From Nonomuraea gerenzanensis (GTDB taxonomy: Bacteria > Actinomycetota > Actinomycetes > Streptosporangiales > Streptosporangiaceae), in assembly GCF_020215645.1 (NCBI RefSeq), contig NZ_CP084058.1, positions 9,238,001-9,302,000 of the forward strand: a stretch of 64,000 bases of DNA, given 5' to 3'. Of the stretch, positions 37,490-45,388 are shown piece after piece (the first letter of the stretch is position 1; every line of letters starts with the position of its first letter). The translations under genes and the position numbers were made by a program. The notes beneath the pieces are model-generated. The model saw nothing but the letters and a program-made list of their open reading frames with translations. It was not told the DNA's origin and made no database searches.

Positions 37490-37925
37490 GCAGCGCGCCG
37501 GCCAGCTTTCGGCGCGAGCTCACGCCGACCTTGATGAACACCTTGCACAGGTACCACTCGACGGTCTCGGGGCTGAGGAACAGCTGGGCGCCACCGATCT
37601 CAGGGTTGCTGCGCCCGGCGACGGTGAGCTGCACGGTCTCCGCCTCCTGGGCGGTCACCTCGTCGAAGGCCCCGCCCCCGCGCCGCCGCACCCCCTCCCC
37701 CACGGCGGCCGGCTCCCGGCGCGCGCTCGCTCGGCGTACGCGTCCATGAGCAGCTCACCGAACTGCTCCACATGCCGCAGGTGACTCCCAGGTGGCCACG
37801 CGGCGGTTGGCGCGCCGCAGCCACTCGCCGAAGAGCAGGTGCGCACGGGCCGGTTCCGTGCGCACCCGCGCCGGCGACAACCTTTCGATCGCCTCCCGAT
37901 ACAGGCGGGTCGGCTTCCCCTCTCG
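37490..37925 (-). pseudogene. Frameshifted C-terminal remnant of a LuxR/LAL-family regulator
   Basis: The minus strand encodes [36 protein letters not shown], then after a +1 base (near 37784) [21 protein letters not shown], then after a +2 insertion (a GC repeat near 37715) a LuxR HTH: TAQEAETVQLTVAGRSNPEI, AQLFLSPETVEWYLCKVFIK and VGVSSRRKLAGAL. The two indels sum to +3. This is the typical end of large ATP-binding LuxR (LAL) regulators. An in-frame TGA precedes it and the N-terminal ATPase is missing, so it is a decayed fragment. The usual His of the recognition helix (VEWHL) is Tyr here. Confidence 0.8.
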
Positions 37926-38005
37926 CGCTCAGCAGCGCGCGCAGGCCGCGCGCCCGGCCAGGGTATCGATCGCCTTTCTCAAGATTCACTGCCTGGCCGG
38001 GAGCC

Positions 38006-38395
38006 TCACATCAGCGTGCGGGCGTACTCGGAGTTGGTGTAGTCGCGCCACTCGACGATCCGGCCGTCCCGCAGCCGGTAGATCGCCATGTTCCTGATCG
38101 GGGCCAGCGGGCGGCCGGGGAGCGCGAGCCCGTGGAGCTGTTCCGCGATCACGGTGTCGCCGTTGACCGCCTGGTGGAGGGTGGTGAACTCGACCCGTTC
38201 CATGGCCGAGAACACCCCTGCCCACAGTGCGACCACGGCCTCGCGGCCCTTGATCTCGGGGCTGCCGTAGTTCTCGAAGGTGATGTCCTGGTCGAAGTAG
38301 GGAGCGAGCTTGGTGGCGTCCTTGAGGGCGAAGAGGTCGAAGAACTCCTTGATGAGGGTGTCGTTGTCGAGGGTTGTCTGGGTGTCGTCGTTCAT
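38006..38395 (-). CDS. NTF2-like/SnoaL-type protein
   Basis: A 129-residue cone-fold protein: LIKEFFDLFALKDATKLAPY, FENYGSPEIKGREAVVALWA, ERVEFTTLHQAVNGDTVIAE and IYRLRDGRIVEWRDY. The family includes limonene-epoxide hydrolases and polyketide cyclases; Asp/Arg residues in the C-terminal strand (GRIVEWRDYTNSE) are compatible with hydrolase or isomerase function. AGGAG lies nine bases before ATG 38395. It follows the epoxide-hydrolase gene on the same strand after a repeat-filled gap of 504 bp. Confidence 0.85.
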   Translation of the reverse strand: MNDDTQTTLDNDTLIKEFFDLFALKDATKLAPYFDQDITFENYGSPEIKGREAVVALWAGVFSAMERVEFTTLHQAVNGDTVIAEQLHGLALPGRPLAPIRNMAIYRLRDGRIVEWRDYTNSEYARTLM

Positions 38396-38521
38396 GGGTT
38401 CGGCTCCTGTCCGGTGAAGTGATCGAGGTGCGCCCGCGTCCTGAATGGGCCGGCGCTCGGCGGGTAGGTCTTTCGGGCCGGAAGCAGCGCACCGGACCGG
38501 CGACCGTCTCGGCGCGCCCGC

Positions 38522-38600
38522 CGCACGCATCCGGCGCACGCATCCGGCGCACGCATCCGGCGCACGCACCCGCACGCACCCGCACGCGCATCCGGCACAT
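38522..38600. repeat. 13-bp tandem repeats (CGCACGCATCCGG)
   Basis: Three exact copies of CGCACGCATCCGG are followed by variant CGCACGCACC units. Confidence 0.85.
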
Positions 38601-38718
38601 GCGGCCCGCGTCCAGCACCGCAGCCTGGGCGGCCAACACCGCAGCCTGGCGCCCAGCACCGCACCCCAAACGTCCAGCACCGCACCCCCAGACGTCTAGC
38701 GCCACATCCAGCCGTTGG

Positions 38719-38811
38719 CACCACGGCCCAGACGTCCAGCACCACGGCCCAGACGTCCAGCACCACGGTCCAGACGTCCAGCACCAACGGCCCGGACGGC
38801 CAGCACCACCA
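38719..38811. repeat. 21-bp tandem repeats (CAGCACCACGGCCCAGACGTC)
   Basis: About four to five copies with a 21-base period, of the form CCACGGCCCAGACGTCCAG, two of them identical and others with one to three changes. They lie 89 bp from the 3' end of the epoxide-hydrolase gene. Spacers are absent, so this is not CRISPR. Confidence 0.85.
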
Positions 38812-38899
38812 CAGCCCGGCGTTCAACAGCCGCGCCCGGTATGGAACGTCCGCTGCGGGCGCTCCGGATCCGGCGGCGACGAGACCATCGCCCGCCCGG

Positions 38900-40135
38900 T
38901 CAGCGCAGCTTGCGGAAGGTCTCACGCAGGTCGTTCGTGAAGGCCTCCGGGTTCTCGTAGTGGACGAAGTGGCCACCCTTCATGTGGGCGTTCACGTTGA
39001 TCACGTTGAAGGAGTCGCGGGTGGGCCCGTTCTCGAAGGCCGCGATGCGCTCCTCGACGGTGTTCACGCCGGGCGGGTAGGCGTCCCCGAGGAGAAAGGT
39101 GAAGCCGGCCGGCGCCTCGACGACGGGACGGCGGTCGTGGGAGGGGACCCACGGGTAGCGCACCGCGTTGCGGTACATGCGGATGGAGGAGCCGATGGCC
39201 TGGTTCACCCAGAACGTGGTGGCTTCGGTGAGGATGAAGTCGCGGGGGAAGTTCGCCGCGAAGTCGCCCCGCTTGTCGCTCCACTTCTTCCATCGCCGCA
39301 GGAGCCAGGCGAGCATGCCGATGGGCGAGTCGTTCAGGCCGTGGGTGAGGGTCGAGGCGTCGAGCATGTGCACCGCGACGTGGGAGGCGTAGGTGTTGAC
39401 GAAGTTCTCGAGGCCCGCCCGCAGCTCCGGTGTGGCGTCCTCGGGGATCTTGGCGCCGTCGGTCAGGTCCCAGTAGCGCTCGTTGGCGAACATGCCGGGC
39501 GGCAGATCCTGACCGTAGTGCAGGCCGATGATGCTGTCGGCGTACTTGTGGCCGAGCGCGCTGGTGACGAGCGCGCCGTAGTCGGTGCCCGCCGCGGCGT
39601 ACTTCTCGTAGCCGAGCACTTCGGTCATGAGCTTGTGCATGATGTCGGCGATCTTCCAGTAGTTCAGATCTCCCCTGCCGACCGGGGTGGACCAGCCGAA
39701 GCCCGGCAGGTCGGGGATGATGACGTCGAAGGAGTCCGCCGGGTCACCGCCGTGGGCCGCGGGATCGGTCAGCGGGCCGATGAGGGGCAGGCTGAACCCG
39801 CTGGACCAGGGCCAGCCGGAGTGCACGGCGAGCGGGACCGGGTTCGGGCCCTTGCCGCGCACGTAGTAGAAGTGCACGGGCGTGCCGTCGATCTCGACCT
39901 TGTACTGGTCGTAGGTGTTCAGCCGCTGTTCCTGCGCCCGCCAGTCGAAGCCGTCCGCCCAGTACTCCACGAGTGGTTTGAGGTAATCGGTGCTGATTCC
40001 GTAGTACTCCTCCTCGTTGTCCAGGTCGTCGAAGTAGCGGGTCCTCTTCAGCCGGTCCTTGAGGTCGTCCAGGGCCTGCTGAGGGACGTCGATCTTGTAC
40101 GGTTCCGCCGCGCCGGGCTTGTTGTCGCTGTTCAT
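38900..40135 (-). CDS. Epoxide hydrolase with N-terminal EHN domain
   Basis: A 411-residue alpha/beta hydrolase of the microsomal-epoxide-hydrolase type. EHN domain (VPQQALDDLKDRLKRTRYFD) at residues 15-120; nucleophile Asp in AAGTDYGALVTSALG; catalytic His in KGGHFVHYENPEAF. The oxyanion motif is unusual: AVHSGWPWSSGF instead of HGWPGS, with Ser inserted after His and Trp for Gly. It hydrolyses epoxides to diols in the cytosol. Flanked by two NTF2-like genes on the same strand, it probably forms an operon with the one upstream (54-bp gap). Confidence 0.9.
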   Translation of the reverse strand: MNSDNKPGAAEPYKIDVPQQALDDLKDRLKRTRYFDDLDNEEEYYGISTDYLKPLVEYWADGFDWRAQEQRLNTYDQYKVEIDGTPVHFYYVRGKGPNPVPLAVHSGWPWSSGFSLPLIGPLTDPAAHGGDPADSFDVIIPDLPGFGWSTPVGRGDLNYWKIADIMHKLMTEVLGYEKYAAAGTDYGALVTSALGHKYADSIIGLHYGQDLPPGMFANERYWDLTDGAKIPEDATPELRAGLENFVNTYASHVAVHMLDASTLTHGLNDSPIGMLAWLLRRWKKWSDKRGDFAANFPRDFILTEATTFWVNQAIGSSIRMYRNAVRYPWVPSHDRRPVVEAPAGFTFLLGDAYPPGVNTVEERIAAFENGPTRDSFNVINVNAHMKGGHFVHYENPEAFTNDLRETFRKLR

Positions 40136-40189
40136 GACAAGTCTTCCTTCTAGCGAGTTTCAGGTGGGTATGAGGGACCGCTGGTGGCT

Positions 40190-40648
40190 TCAGGTGGTGA
40201 AGTCGAGGCGGAGGCGGGTCTGCTTGAGCTCGGCGATGTGCCAGGTGCCGTTCGTCTTGACGAACCGTGCGTGGTAGTGCCCGAAGCCGTGCATGCCCCT
40301 GAAGGGGATGTCCTCGGACACGGCGGCGTCCGCCGGCCGGGTGACGATGTCCTCCATCGCCCAGACGCCGTGAGCGTCGGTCTCGGAGTCGACGTCGATC
40401 TCGTCGGAGAACAGGTGGTGCACCAGGGTCACGCCGGGGCCGCCGCTGGCGCCGACAGTGGCCGCGATCCCCTCGCGGCCCTCCATGTGCAGCCAGACTG
40501 ATCCGTCCGGCTTGTGCGGGGTGAACGTGCCGTCCGGGGTGAACAGGTTCGCCAGATCCTGCCAGCGTTGGTGGTCCGCGTACCGGACATAGCGAGCCAT
40601 CAGACGGCGCAGCTCTTCAACAGTGCTCAGACGCTCCAGGGCGTCCAT
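40190..40648 (-). CDS. NTF2-like/SnoaL-4-type protein
   Basis: A 152-residue cone-fold protein: LEELRRLMARY-type start (TVEELRRLMARYVRYADHQ), DLANLFTPDGTFTPHKPDG, TLVHHLFSDEIDVDSETDAH and a C-terminal YHARFVKTNGTWHIAELKQT. This SnoaL_4-like group includes dehydratases, isomerases and ring hydroxylase small-subunit-like folds. It is the first gene of the operon with the epoxide hydrolase. Two TGGAC-N6-GTCCA palindromes lie about 110-165 bases upstream. Confidence 0.85.
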   Translation of the reverse strand: MDALERLSTVEELRRLMARYVRYADHQRWQDLANLFTPDGTFTPHKPDGSVWLHMEGREGIAATVGASGGPGVTLVHHLFSDEIDVDSETDAHGVWAMEDIVTRPADAAVSEDIPFRGMHGFGHYHARFVKTNGTWHIAELKQTRLRLDFTT

Positions 40649-40759
40649 GGTCGATCATCCCCTTGTTGGTGATGTGTTCGGAGGTCCTGCCGCCGCCGCT
40701 GCTGATGCGCCGCAGCAGGCAGGAATCGCCGAACGAACTACTCCGCGCGCCCTCGCTTC

Positions 40760-40775
40760 TGGACTGCGTGGTCCA
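40760..40775. promoter_or_regulatory. Palindromic operator copy 1 (TGGAC-N6-GTCCA)
   Basis: TGGACTGCGTGGTCCA, with the same arms and spacing as the copy at 40797-40812, 112 bases upstream of the NTF2-like gene. Confidence 0.65.
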
Positions 40776-40796
40776 CTCATCATGCGACCCGAAAAA

Positions 40797-40812
40797 TGGA
40801 CCTGCAAGTCCA
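40797..40812. promoter_or_regulatory. Palindromic operator copy 2 (TGGAC-N6-GTCCA)
   Basis: TGGACCTGCAAGTCCA is symmetric at 14 of 16 positions and flanked by A/T runs on both sides. Centre-to-centre distance to copy 1 is 37 bp. The regulator is not encoded next to it. Confidence 0.7.
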
Positions 40813-41254
40813 AAAAAGCGACGACTCCCGTTCGGACCGACATCGACCCTCCTCGGCGGAACCGACTCGGGAAAGGCCAGGGTGGGTCACCTGCCGAGTC
40901 GCGGGCGTGCGGCACGGGAAGAGGTGCAGGCCCACCCCACCGGCTCACCACCACCGGAGCATTGCCGGATCCTGCGGCCAATCAGACTCAAGCCCCACCA
41001 CCGGACTTGCGGCGGACCACAGCCAGACGCGCCGCCAGACGCGCCGGCCGACCACAGCCATACCCAGCGCCAGACGTGCAGCCGACCACAGACAAACCCA
41101 CCACCAGACCTGGAGCGCAGCACGACCACACCCAGCTCCGGTAACCGGCTCGCACGCGGGACCCGCGTGCGCTACGCCCAGAGCCGTGCGGAGGCACGGC
41201 GGCTTGGATTCGTCAACGCTCTATCCGCGGACGGGCGGCTCGGCGTGCGTCGCG

Positions 41255-42781
41255 TCATTCGAGGGCGGGGGGCGGGTCCTCCTCGTCCAGGAGGTTGATC
41301 AAGGGGAGCAGCCAGGCGGCACGGGGCGGGCCCATGGTCTCGTCCAGCTCGGCCGGGGTCGGGAGACGGTCGCGGAGGATGGCTGGGGAGAGCAGGTTCT
41401 GTAGGGCGTGCATGAGGAGGTTGGCCATCGAGTAGCTCGGGTCGGCGGTCAGGGCGCGTTCGAGGGCGATGGTGGCCTGGACGCTGTTTCCCGACCGCCA
41501 GGCCGCCATCGCCAGCAGCGACGCGACCGGGGGTGTGAAGCGAGGCTCCAGCCTGCGGGTCAGGTCCTTCCAGAGCAGGGAGTGGGAGTCGTCCATCAAG
41601 GTCCAGGCCTCGTCGCGGACTCTCATGATCACCAGATCCAGGCCGAGTCTGGCCGCTTCCGCATCGTTCAGGCGGCCGCCGCCGGCATGGGTTTCCAGGG
41701 CGGATCGGACCCTGACCAGGGCGTCGGAGACGAACTGCTCGGCGAACGTGTTCAGGTCTGTGGCGGTCATGATCTGGGCCCGGAAGTCGGCGATCGCCGC
41801 AGCCGTGGCTCGGCGCATCGCCATCCGTACGGGGCCTGTGACGGGGGCCAGCGTGCGTTCGAGTGCCTCTCGGTTGGGGAGGGCGACCAGGCCGCGGACC
41901 GTGGCCTCGGCTGCTATCTGGCTGCTGGACAGGTCGTAGGGGGTGCCGTCCGCTGGGCAGCAGGTTGCCAGGTCGCAGACGTACGACCAGTAGCGGCCCT
42001 CGTGAGCCCGCAGCGCCTCGCCCACGTGCACCCCGTCGTTGCGCGCCAGTCGTCTGGCCTCGTCGACTGCCGGGGTTACCAGGTGGCCCGGGCCGTAGCC
42101 GACGATGACGATCTCGGTGATGCCCTCGCGGCCGAACAGGGGGGACATCGGGTCGAGTGTGCCCGTCGGGAAGGGCAGGCCCCATCTGGCCACCATCGTC
42201 GCTTGGCCTCGGGACAGGCCGATGACGATGAGGCTGGCGGTGGGGTGGAAGCCGACGAGGTAGGGCACGGCGGCCAGGACGTCGGTGGGGCTGCTCAGGG
42301 TGAGGTGGGGTTCCGGGGTGAAGGGGGAGGTGGAGGTGGAGGCGAGGTCGAGGTCAGGGTCGCCGTCGGGGTGGGGGTCGGTGTCAGGGTCGGGGTCGGG
42401 ATGGGGGCCAAGGTGCGGATGGGGATGAGGGTCGCGGTCGGGGTTGCGGTCGGGGTTGGGGTGGCGGTCGGGGTCGCGGTCGCGGTCGGGGTCGCGGTCG
42501 CGGTCGCGGTCGGGGTTGGGGTTGGGGTGGTGGTCGGGGTGGAGGCTGGGCGAGGAGAAGGGTGGTGACGTGGCAGGTGGAGGGGGGAGACGGGTGTTGG
42601 CGGTCTGGTTCTGCGTTGGTGGGGACGTGGTTGCGGAGTCTTGCCAGGGCAGCTGCATGGGTGTCGGTGTGGATGCCGAAGCTGCGGCGGAGGCACGGGG
42701 AGAGGGCGGGCTGGGATCTGCGGTGGCGGTAGGGGTGGTGGGCGGGTTGAGGGAAGCGGGAGTGGGGCGGTTGGTCGTCAT
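41255..42781 (-). CDS. DUF4192 protein with Asp/His/Pro/Arg low-complexity N-terminus
   Basis: A 508-residue protein of unknown function. DUF4192 begins LTLSSPTDVLAAVPYLVGFH near residue 165 and includes SLIVIGLSRGQATMVARWGL, YGPGHLVTPAVDEARRLA and a C-terminal ASLLAMAAWRSGNSVQATIA. Before it lies about 70 residues of DPDRDRDPDRHPNPD-like composition, encoded by GGTCGC/GGGGTC repeats. ATG 42781 has GTGGAG close upstream; the frame is open to 42967. The domain is widespread in actinobacteria; the repeat is not a usual part of it. Start uncertain. Confidence 0.8.
   Translation of the reverse strand: MTTNRPTPASLNPPTTPTATADPSPPSPRASAAASASTPTPMQLPWQDSATTSPPTQNQTANTRLPPPPATSPPFSSPSLHPDHHPNPNPDRDRDRDPDRDRDPDRHPNPDRNPDRDPHPHPHLGPHPDPDPDTDPHPDGDPDLDLASTSTSPFTPEPHLTLSSPTDVLAAVPYLVGFHPTASLIVIGLSRGQATMVARWGLPFPTGTLDPMSPLFGREGITEIVIVGYGPGHLVTPAVDEARRLARNDGVHVGEALRAHEGRYWSYVCDLATCCPADGTPYDLSSSQIAAEATVRGLVALPNREALERTLAPVTGPVRMAMRRATAAAIADFRAQIMTATDLNTFAEQFVSDALVRVRSALETHAGGGRLNDAEAARLGLDLVIMRVRDEAWTLMDDSHSLLWKDLTRRLEPRFTPPVASLLAMAAWRSGNSVQATIALERALTADPSYSMANLLMHALQNLLSPAILRDRLPTPAELDETMGPPRAAWLLPLINLLDEEDPPPALE
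42340..42545. repeat. Hexanucleotide-type repeat inside the DUF4192 gene
   Basis: Plus-strand GGGGTCGCGGTCG-like units in 6-, 12- and 18-base periods encode the (Asp-Arg/Pro/His/Asn)n tract on the minus strand. Frame is kept throughout. Confidence 0.8.
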
Positions 42782-42954
42782 GGCTCCACAGGGTGCCGGG
42801 TTTCGAGGGGACGAAATGGCGTTGGGAGCGGTTCTGTGGATAAGGGGTGAGTGAGGATCGCGCGGCTGTGGATAAGGCGGCTCGTCCGAAGTGAGGGCAT
42901 GGCAGCGCGGGCGTGAGACTCCCCCGACGATGTGGCCGTTGAGGCATGAAGCTT

Positions 42955-43007
42955 GGCCTGCGGCCATTCCCGCCCAAGAAGGGACGGAGTGCGCGTGGCC
43001 GCAGGCC
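42955..43007. repeat. Perfect 12-bp inverted repeat with 29-base spacer
   Basis: GGCCTGCGGCCA (42955-42966) and TGGCCGCAGGCC (42996-43007) could form a long hairpin between the SDR stop (43050) and the DUF4192 start. There is no T run on either side. It could be a terminator for the SDR gene or a folded leader. Confidence 0.65.
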
Positions 43008-43049
43008 GTGGATGCCCCCGTCTGAGAACGGGTTAGCGAGCCTGTACCC

Positions 43050-43817
43050 CTACCAGGGCACCGGCCCCTGGGCGTTGAAGAAGCCGGCGGTAGGTCCGTC
43101 GGCGGCGAGGGTGGCCAGGTGCACCAGTGTCGTGGCGCCCTGTGCCGGGGTCAGGAAGCCGTTGTGGGCGTTGATGTCGGTGGCCACGTAGCCGGGGTCG
43201 GCGGCGTTGACCAGGATGCCCTCCTTGCGGAGCTCGTTGGCGTACTGGACCGTCAGGGCGTTCAGTGCGGTCTTGGAGGGTGAGTACGCGGCTGACGACG
43301 GCAAGGCCGTGAGGGGGCCGTTCGGGTCTGCGGCGATGGTGAGGGAGCCGGCGCCGCTGCTGACGTTGACGATGCGGGGTGCCGGGGAGCGGCGCAGCAG
43401 GGGGATCATGGCGTTGGTGAGGGCGATCACGCCGAAGACGTTGGTCTCGAAGACCGTTCGGACCATGTCCAGGTTCACGGTGCTGGGGAGTTGGTCGGTG
43501 GCGTCCTGGGGTGAGATCTGGCCGGAGCCGGTGATGCCGGCGTTGTTGATCAAGACGTCGAGGTGGCGGAAGCGCTGCTCGATCCAGCTCGCGGCCTGGT
43601 CGATGGTGGCCTGGTCGGTGACGTCCAGGGTGAGCGCGTGGGCGTCGCCGCCTGCCGCGCGGATCGCCGTGGCCGCTTCCTCGCCGCGCTGCGGGTTCCT
43701 GGCGCCGATCAGGACCGTCATGCCCAAGGTGGCGAGCTGGTCGGCGGTCGCGCGGCCGATTCCCTTGTTCGCGCCGGTGATCAGTGCCACCTTCTGGTGG
43801 GTGCTGTGGTCGTTCAT
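43050..43817 (-). CDS. SDR-family NAD(P)-dependent oxidoreductase
   Basis: A 255-residue classical SDR. VALITGANKGIGRATADQLA, IGARNPQRGEEA (NADP-type Arg), DVLINNAGITGSG, catalytic Ser in RIVNVSSGAGSL, YSPSK and VNAADPGYVATDIN. Closest type is the carbonyl-reductase-like group of actinomycetes. AGGAG precedes ATG 43817. Upstream in-frame sequence to 43979 is not conserved-looking. Confidence 0.92.
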   Translation of the reverse strand: MNDHSTHQKVALITGANKGIGRATADQLATLGMTVLIGARNPQRGEEAATAIRAAGGDAHALTLDVTDQATIDQAASWIEQRFRHLDVLINNAGITGSGQISPQDATDQLPSTVNLDMVRTVFETNVFGVIALTNAMIPLLRRSPAPRIVNVSSGAGSLTIAADPNGPLTALPSSAAYSPSKTALNALTVQYANELRKEGILVNAADPGYVATDINAHNGFLTPAQGATTLVHLATLAADGPTAGFFNAQGPVPW

Positions 43818-44009
43818 GATCAAGCTCCTGTCACAGGGGATTCCGTCCTCCCCGGGACGAGATGGCTGCGGCGTTCTGTGACATGGAGGGTGCGGCTCAC
43901 CGTCTCGTAGCTGAAGTGGACAGCCTGAGGTGGCAGCGGAGCCCGAGATGGCCAGCAGGCAGGAAGCAGCGGCCACCAAGCACGGCGGGCGCGTAAGGAG
44001 GACGAGCCC

Positions 44010-44780
44010 TCAGCGCGCCCCGGCCGGCCGAACATCCGGACCCGCCCCACCATCAGAAGCCAGCCGGTCCCGAGCGAGCAACGCAGCCCCCGCCACAGCA
44101 GCAGGCATGGCGATGACAGCCACAAAAGGCACCAGGAAGAGCAGAAAAACCGCCACCCCGAACCCCAGGGCACTGGCCTTGTTGGCGCGCAGGAGCGCGA
44201 AGCGTTGCTTGCGGGCCATGCCCCGCCGTTCGAGGGCGAGCGTAGTGAGCTCCACTGTCAGGAAAAATCCGGACACTAGGGCACCCAGCACCGGCACCAC
44301 CGTCTGCCCGACCACCGGCACGAAGCCCAGGATGAACAGCGGAATCGTGAACAGCAACACGTAGAACAACGTCACCAGACTGTCACGGATGGAGCGCGGC
44401 AACGTCCGCCACCACGGCTGCTCGTGCTCGCTCTCCAGCACATCCACCGCCGCCGACAGCTTCTCGTAGAACGGCTCCCCGATGGCCAGCGTCAGCGCCG
44501 CGAAGGTCAGCACGGCCAGCACCACGCCGCCCATGACCAACGCGATGCCGACCAACGTCCTGAACAGCTCCCGCCAGCTCCACGAATCGGCGAACGGCGT
44601 CAGGAACTCGGCCAGGGCGGTCGCGTTCGTCCCCAGATAGATCAGCACCCCGGCGTACAGCGCGAACGCGATCAACGCCGGGATCAGCCCGAACAGCCAC
44701 CACCGGGGGTGCTTGGCGACCCACCCGAACCCTTGGAGGAAGAAGCCGACACCCGAGGTGAAGTCGCGCACTGATCGCAT
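44010..44780 (-). CDS. EI24-domain (CysZ-like) membrane protein
   Basis: A 256-residue polytopic membrane protein. FTSGVGFFLQGFGWVAKHPR at the N-terminus, then helices around WWLFGLIPALIAFALYAGVL, VGIALVMGGVVLAVLTF, LFYVLLFTIPLFILGFVPVV and GFGVAVFLLFLVPFVAVIAM. The family includes sulfate permease CysZ; transport role unproven here. ATG 44780 is seven bases after TAGCCT and ten bases after the maf stop, so it can be read from the maf transcript or a leaderless promoter. Confidence 0.88.
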   Translation of the reverse strand: MRSVRDFTSGVGFFLQGFGWVAKHPRWWLFGLIPALIAFALYAGVLIYLGTNATALAEFLTPFADSWSWRELFRTLVGIALVMGGVVLAVLTFAALTLAIGEPFYEKLSAAVDVLESEHEQPWWRTLPRSIRDSLVTLFYVLLFTIPLFILGFVPVVGQTVVPVLGALVSGFFLTVELTTLALERRGMARKQRFALLRANKASALGFGVAVFLLFLVPFVAVIAMPAAVAGAALLARDRLASDGGAGPDVRPAGAR

Positions 44781-44790
44781 GCCCGGCAGG

Positions 44791-45372
44791 CTAGCGCCAG
44801 AACGCCGTGACCGCGTAGCCCAGCTCGGCGAGCAGGTCGCGCACCAGCGGCAGCGAGATGCCGAGCACGTTGCCGTGGTCGCCCTCGATGCCCTCGACGA
44901 ACCAGCCGCCGCGCCCCTCGATGCTGAACGCCCCGGCCAGGCTGAGCGGCTCGTCCGTGGCGACGTAGGCGGCGATCTCCTCCTCGGAGGGCTGGCCGAA
45001 GCGCACGACGGTGGTGGCGACCTCCGCCACCTGGCGGCCGGCCGCCACGTCGATCAGGCAGTGGCCGGTGACGAGGCGGCCCGTGCGGCCCCGCATGAGG
45101 CGCCAGCGCTCGATCGCCTCCTCGCGGGTGGCGGGCTTGCCGTACGGGCGCCCGTCGAGCTCGAGGATCGAGTCGCAGCCGATGACCAGCCCCTCTTCGA
45201 GCCCGCCCGCGACCGCCTCCGCCTTGGCCGTGGCCAGCACCTTGCTCAGCGCGGCCGGGGAGTGGGCGGAGTAGGCGTCCTCGTCGACGCCGCTGACGAT
45301 CACCTTCGGGTCGAGACCCGCACTGCGCAGGAGGGCGAGGCGGGCGGGGGAAGCAGAGGCCAAGACGATCAC
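44791..45372 (-). CDS. maf: Maf-family nucleotide pyrophosphatase
   Basis: A 193-residue Maf/YhdE protein that hydrolyses dTTP/UTP or modified NTPs. The starting motif [16 protein letters not shown], the catalytic CDSIL ([17 protein letters not shown]), the E-x-I-x-x-Y segment [13 protein letters not shown] and [20 protein letters not shown] are present. ATG at the conserved position; 16 bp from the DUF937 gene upstream. Confidence 0.95.
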   Translation of the reverse strand: MIVLASASPARLALLRSAGLDPKVIVSGVDEDAYSAHSPAALSKVLATAKAEAVAGGLEEGLVIGCDSILELDGRPYGKPATREEAIERWRLMRGRTGRLVTGHCLIDVAAGRQVAEVATTVVRFGQPSEEEIAAYVATDEPLSLAGAFSIEGRGGWFVEGIEGDHGNVLGISLPLVRDLLAELGYAVTAFWR

Positions 45373-45388
45373 TGGCCTAGCCTACCGG

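Larger units (their letters stand above)
38396..38899. other. Gene-free gap filled with minisatellites
   Basis: No protein with recognisable features. The gap contains two distinct tandem-repeat blocks (38522-38600 and 38719-38811) plus dispersed CCAGCACCGCA-type units between them. Open frames in several phases are repeat translations. Confidence 0.7.
40649..41254. other. Intergenic region upstream of the NTF2/epoxide-hydrolase operon
   Basis: About 600 bases with no supportable gene. It holds two operator palindromes near 40.78 kb and, from 40960 to 41140, degenerate CCGACCACAGCCAGACG-like repeats. All open frames here are low-complexity. Confidence 0.6.

Noticed and set aside
37173..37703. 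176-codon minus-strand protein as an intact LuxR regulator
   Set aside because: Only the HTH is real; the rest is repeat translation and the preceding parts are in other frames.
38522..38811. CRISPR array
   Set aside because: Repeats are directly adjacent without spacers and differ in length; no cas genes.
40663..41298. Plus-strand frames in the 40.7-41.3 kb gap
   Set aside because: Low-complexity, no RBS, overlapping frames in all phases; region better explained as operator plus repeats.
42444..42854. Plus-strand Gly/Ser-rich proteins opposite the DUF4192 gene
   Set aside because: Translations of the hexamer repeat; no start signals.
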